Below, in pieces: positions 60,234 to 64,000 of a stretch of DNA of 64,000 bases. The DNA is from Cyclobacteriaceae bacterium (lineage in GTDB: Bacteria; Bacteroidota; Bacteroidia; Cytophagales; Cyclobacteriaceae): assembly GCA_025808415.1 (NCBI GenBank), contig CP075525.1, positions 3,891,501 through 3,955,500 of the forward strand. Reading direction: 5' to 3'. Under the pieces are notes generated by a model. That model saw nothing but the letters and a program-made list of their open reading frames with translations. It was not told the DNA's origin and searched no databases. How positions within the stretch are numbered: the stretch's first letter is position 1; every line of letters starts with the position of its first letter. The position numbers were made by a program, and so were the translations under genes.

Positions 60234-63200
60234 ATGCTACAATTCATCGCTAAAATTTTTGGGACCAAGTCTGAGAAGGATATTAAGCGCATCATGCCCC
60301 TGGTGGAACAAACCAAGCAGGAAGAAAGCAGGCTGGGGTCGCTCACCAACGACCAACTGCGCCAGCAAACGGCTAATGTGCAGCAGGAAATCAACGCTTT
60401 TTTAAAAGACATTGACGCTCAACTCGCTTCCCTGCACCAGCAGATTGAAGAAAATCCCGAGCTCGATATAACGGAAAAAGAATCCATTTTTGCCCAAATC
60501 GATAAGCTGGAACTTGACCGTAACAAAGAGCTTGAAAAAGTACTCTTGCAGGTCCTGCCAAAGGCATTTGCCATTGTGCGCGAAACCGCCAGGCGATTTA
60601 AGGAGAACAACGTTATCGAAGTTACGGCCAACGATATGGACCGTGAGTTTGCAGCAAAATTCCAACATGTAAAAATTGAGGGTGACAAAGCGTTATGGCA
60701 TAACCAGTGGGTAGCAGCCGGAAACCTGATTACCTGGGACATGGTGCACTACGATGTGCAGATTATCGGTGGTATTGTTTTGCATGAAGGTAAAATTGCC
60801 GAAATGGCAACCGGTGAAGGAAAAACCCTGGTGGCAACCTTTCCGGCATTCCTCAATGCCCTTGCCCGCAGGGGCGTACATATCGTTACCGTAAACAACT
60901 ACCTTTCTGTTCGCGACAGCGAATGGATGGGCCCGTTGTTCCAGTTTCACGGTATGCGTGTTGATTGTGTGGATAAACACGAACCCAACTCACTGGCACG
61001 AAGAAATGCTTACCTGGCCGACATCACCTATGGTACCAACAACGAATTTGGCTTTGATTACCTGCGCGATAACATGGCGCGCGACCCGCAGGAACTGGTG
61101 CAGCGTGGCCACCATTACGCCATGGTGGATGAAGTGGATAGCGTACTCATTGATGAGGCACGTACCCCGCTTATTATTTCCGGCCCCATACCAAAAGGTG
61201 ACGAGCATGAATTCTATGACCTGAAACCACGCATTTACAAGCTGGTGGAGGCCCAGAAAAAATTAGTAGCAGAATACCTGATACAGGCCAAAAAACTGAT
61301 TGCCGATGGCAACGAGAAAGATGGCGGACTGGCCCTGTTCCGCGCCTTCCGCGGCTTGCCCAAAAATAAACCCTTGATCAAATACCTCAGCGAAAGCGGT
61401 ATTAAATCAATCTTGCAAAAAACTGAAAACTTTTACCTGCAAGATAACAAGCGAAACATGCCGGAGGCTGACAAGCCGCTCTTCTTCATCATCGATGAAA
61501 AAGACAACAGCGTTGAGCTGACCGAAAAAGGTATCGATTTAATTACGGGTGAAGGGGAAGACCCTAAGTTCTTTATCCTTCCTGAAATCGGAACTGAGCT
61601 CAATAAAATAGAAAAGGATGCTTCCTTAAATGAAGCCGACCGCTTTCAAAAGAAAGAAGAAGTCATTCGCGACTATCGCACCAAATCACAACGCATTCAC
61701 AGCGTAAACCAGTTGCTTAAAGCATACACACTTTTCGAAAAAGATACAGAGTATATTATTGTTGATGGTAAGGTTAAGATCGTTGACGAACAAACCGGGC
61801 GTGTGCTTGACGGCAGGCGCTATTCCGATGGATTGCACCAGGCCATTGAAGCGAAGGAAAATGTAAAGGTGGAGGACGCCACCCAAACCTATGCTACCAT
61901 TACCCTGCAAAACTATTTCCGCATGTACCACAAGCTGGCCGGCATGACGGGTACAGCCGAAACAGAAGCCGGTGAATTCTGGGATATTTATAAACTGGAT
62001 GTGGTAACTATACCCACCAACCGGGCCGTTACCCGTAAAGACCAGGATGACCTGGTTTATAAAACCGTACGCGAAAAGTTTAATGCCGTTGCCGATGAAA
62101 TTGTGAAACTTACCGGCCAGGGAAGGCCGGTACTGGTGGGTACCACCTCGGTTGAAATTTCGGAATTGGTAAGCCGCATGTTGCAGATACGGAAAATCAA
62201 ACACCAGGTACTTAACGCCAAACAACACCAGCGCGAAGCTGAAATTGTGGCCGAAGCAGGTAAACCCGGCACCGTGACCATTGCTACCAACATGGCCGGA
62301 CGTGGTACAGACATTAAACTAACACCGGAATCGCGGGCCGCGGGGGGATTGGCCATTATCGGAACGGAACGTCACGAATCGCGCAGGGTGGATCGTCAGT
62401 TGAGGGGCCGTTCCGGCCGCCAGGGCGATCCGGGTACCTCGCAATTTTATGTTTCGTTAGAAGATAACTTGATGCGCTTGTTCATGCCTGAACGCATCGC
62501 CCGGATTATGGACCGCCTCGGATTAAAAGAAGGCGAAGTTATCCAGCACTCCATGGTAACAAGCTCCATTGAACGGGCCCAGAAAAAAGTGGAGGAAAAC
62601 AACTTTGGCATACGCAAGCGCCTGTTGGAGTACGATAACGTAATGAACTCGCAGCGCGAAGTAATTTACAAGCGAAGAAAGAACGCCCTGTTTGGCGAAC
62701 GGCTTGAGCTGGACATCCTGAACATGCTCAACGATACCTGCGAAGATCTCGTTGCCAATGCTAAAAATGCCAACGACTATGAAAGCCTTCGCCTGAATGC
62801 ATTGGGAATACTTGGCCTGGACTATGACATCACCAAAGAAAGCTTTGAAAAGCTGGATGAAGGGAAACTCGCCCATGATTTATACACAAAAGCATTGGAT
62901 CATTACCGCCAGAAAAACAAAATGGTTGCTGACAAAGCATTGCCGGTTATCAAAGAAATTTATAAAACCCGTGGCGCTACCATTGAAAATATATTGGTGC
63001 CCTTCTCTGATGGCTCCAAAAACATTGGCGTTGTGGCCAACTTGAAAAAATCGGTTGAAACCAACAATACCGAGCTAACGAAATCCATGGAAAAGATGAT
63101 CACACTGGCCATCATTGACCAGTTGTGGAAAGAACACCTTCGCGACATGGATGACCTTAAACAGTCAGTTCAAACTGCGGTTTACGAACAGAAAGATCCG

Positions 63201-63581
63201 TTGTTGATTTATAAGTTCGAGGGTTTTGAATTATTTAAACGCCTGGTGGGAAAGGTAAATGAAGAAACAATTTCCTTCCTGATGAAAGCCGACATACCCG
63301 ACCAGGATGCAAACCGCGTGGAAGAGGCCCGCAGCAGGGGAAGACAGCGCTACAGCGAACAAAAAGAAGAATCGCGCTCATTGTTAAGTGGCGGGGGCCA
63401 ACAACCCAACCCCACCGGACGACCTCCGCAGGAAAAAGTGATGCCGGTACGGTCTGAAAAAGTAGCCAACAGAAACGATAAGGTTTCGGTACAATACACC
63501 GATGGCCGCGTTTTACGTGACGTGAAATACAAAAAGGTGGAAGATGACGTTTTAAATAACCGTTGTATCCTAATCGACTAA
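60234..63581 (+). CDS. secA: Preprotein translocase ATPase SecA
   Basis: 1115 residues, large as in other Bacteroidota. Walker A is EMATGEGKTLVA (about 190-201); DEVD motif lies in MVDEVDSVLIDEARTPLIISG; helicase motif V/VI region has GRGTDIKL and GRSGRQGDPG. Several insertions relative to E. coli SecA occur, notably a helical one of about 100 residues near the N-terminus (about 60-130) and another around 345-420. The C-terminus (DKVSVQYTDGRVLRDVKYKK, ending NNRCILID) has no CxCxSxxxxxxCH zinc motif. SecA drives export of unfolded proteins through SecYEG. The next gene begins in a 1-bp overlap (TAATG). Confidence 0.97.
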   Translation: MLQFIAKIFGTKSEKDIKRIMPLVEQTKQEESRLGSLTNDQLRQQTANVQQEINAFLKDIDAQLASLHQQIEENPELDITEKESIFAQIDKLELDRNKELEKVLLQVLPKAFAIVRETARRFKENNVIEVTANDMDREFAAKFQHVKIEGDKALWHNQWVAAGNLITWDMVHYDVQIIGGIVLHEGKIAEMATGEGKTLVATFPAFLNALARRGVHIVTVNNYLSVRDSEWMGPLFQFHGMRVDCVDKHEPNSLARRNAYLADITYGTNNEFGFDYLRDNMARDPQELVQRGHHYAMVDEVDSVLIDEARTPLIISGPIPKGDEHEFYDLKPRIYKLVEAQKKLVAEYLIQAKKLIADGNEKDGGLALFRAFRGLPKNKPLIKYLSESGIKSILQKTENFYLQDNKRNMPEADKPLFFIIDEKDNSVELTEKGIDLITGEGEDPKFFILPEIGTELNKIEKDASLNEADRFQKKEEVIRDYRTKSQRIHSVNQLLKAYTLFEKDTEYIIVDGKVKIVDEQTGRVLDGRRYSDGLHQAIEAKENVKVEDATQTYATITLQNYFRMYHKLAGMTGTAETEAGEFWDIYKLDVVTIPTNRAVTRKDQDDLVYKTVREKFNAVADEIVKLTGQGRPVLVGTTSVEISELVSRMLQIRKIKHQVLNAKQHQREAEIVAEAGKPGTVTIATNMAGRGTDIKLTPESRAAGGLAIIGTERHESRRVDRQLRGRSGRQGDPGTSQFYVSLEDNLMRLFMPERIARIMDRLGLKEGEVIQHSMVTSSIERAQKKVEENNFGIRKRLLEYDNVMNSQREVIYKRRKNALFGERLELDILNMLNDTCEDLVANAKNANDYESLRLNALGILGLDYDITKESFEKLDEGKLAHDLYTKALDHYRQKNKMVADKALPVIKEIYKTRGATIENILVPFSDGSKNIGVVANLKKSVETNNTELTKSMEKMITLAIIDQLWKEHLRDMDDLKQSVQTAVYEQKDPLLIYKFEGFELFKRLVGKVNEETISFLMKADIPDQDANRVEEARSRGRQRYSEQKEESRSLLSGGGQQPNPTGRPPQEKVMPVRSEKVANRNDKVSVQYTDGRVLRDVKYKKVEDDVLNNRCILID

Positions 63582-64000
63582 TGATGCGAATAGTTTTTTC
63601 AAGTCTGGTAATGGTATTATTCCTGTTGCAAGGTTGCAAGCCTCCACAAAAAACCACTACAGGTTCACAAGGCGGAAGGTATTATGAAGATCTTTCTGAA
63701 CTGAGACCGAAGGTGCAAGAAGAAGATCGCCCTGATGCTTTGCCCGATGGCACCGTTGCACGTGACCCAAAAGCTTATGTGGAGCCTAAGTTTACCGTAA
63801 ATGCACAACTGGATGCGGTGTTGGATAGTATCGACCGCATTAACCTCACGCGCAGGTTTATCGAAGGGTTTACCATACAAGTTTACGCAGGCCAAAAAAG
63901 AGAAGATGCGTTGAACGTTAAAAAGGATATGACCATCTACCTGCCCAAAATGGAGTCAGAGGTGCATTATAATCAACCTAACTTTCGTGTAAAAACCGGG
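63581..64000 (+). CDS. Lipoprotein with probable SPOR domain, cut by the window edge
   Basis: The first 140 residues are visible and the gene continues past the window. Start is ATG 63581, which overlaps the secA stop by one base, or the ATG 3 bp later. The signal sequence ends in a lipobox (LLQGC, Cys about residue 19). A hydrophilic stretch (about 30-105) is followed by FTIQVYAGQKREDALNVKKD, typical of the start of a SPOR (peptidoglycan-binding) domain. The overlap with secA suggests co-translation. If SPOR is confirmed, it binds denuded glycan strands in the envelope. Confidence 0.78.
   Translation, partial: MMRIVFSSLVMVLFLLQGCKPPQKTTTGSQGGRYYEDLSELRPKVQEEDRPDALPDGTVARDPKAYVEPKFTVNAQLDAVLDSIDRINLTRRFIEGFTIQVYAGQKREDALNVKKDMTIYLPKMESEVHYNQPNFRVKTG

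Noticed and set aside
61686..62228. 180-residue reading frame on the minus strand inside secA
   Set aside because: Antisense to conserved SecA helicase motifs; a shadow of that gene.

Overview
The window reads as chromosomal core sequence of a Bacteroidota member, most likely order Cytophagales. Supporting signs are a type IX secretion (T9SS) sorting tail, carboxypeptidase-D-like regulatory domains ending in EVVVTG, promoters of the TTTG-(19 to 21 nt)-TAnnTTTG type, weak or absent Shine-Dalgarno sequences, lipoproteins with a GC/SC lipobox, a PIG-L-fused NagB and the RDD/SpoIIM/DUF4129/DUF4350/MoxR/DUF58 gene set. I see no transposase, integrase, phage gene, CRISPR array or rRNA. Coding density is high and the longest gene-free stretches are about 200-260 bp.

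Layout. 1-8 kb: a VWA protein diverges from a translationally coupled ECF sigma / anti-sigma-TonB / DUF4230 operon, followed by a LytS/LytTR-type two-component pair and a further regulatory-domain protein. 8-14.5 kb: aminotransferase, recR, clpS, a sodium/solute symporter, an alkyltransferase-like protein, a hairpin-rich intergenic region, a secreted Ig-like protein and tRNA-Ser(UGA). 14.6-21 kb: DoxX, a Tat-type Gfo/Idh/MocA oxidoreductase, an acyltransferase, a palindromic repeat, an ankyrin lipoprotein and an AraC-TPR membrane regulator. 21-26.6 kb: YihY, thioesterase, mltG, the TsaC/YrdC-type gene, two unknown exported proteins and WbqC. 26.7-37.6 kb: clpC, a VWA membrane protein, rarA, DUF3667, initiator tRNA-Met, era, der, a 58-residue lipoprotein gene and SprT. 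37.6-42.9 kb: a leftward amino-sugar / peptidoglycan-recycling cluster (NagB-PIG-L, an unknown protein, murQ, BadF-type kinase, cytochrome b5-like, RDD). 42.9-51.1 kb: dipeptidase, an outer-membrane barrel and the rightward SpoIIM-to-DUF58 operon. 51.2-64 kb: a 1118-residue T9SS metallopeptidase-like protein, carB, DUF4834, a caspase-TPR protein, dapF, secA and a lipoprotein cut by the window edge.

Most genes are housekeeping. The parts most likely to hold something new are: (i) the 0-4.6 kb envelope-signalling locus, where two divergent, non-receptor proteins carry the same TonB-box-like domain and one of them also carries a TonB C-terminal domain; (ii) the unknown 195-residue protein embedded in the MurNAc/GlcNAc recycling cluster next to a NagB-PIG-L fusion whose NagB active-site motif is altered; (iii) a palindromic element inserted in frame in dapF; (iv) a set of dyads at 12.6-12.7 kb; and (v) a duplicated composite unit in the T9SS protein. 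All functions below are inferred from reading motifs by eye; no database search was run.
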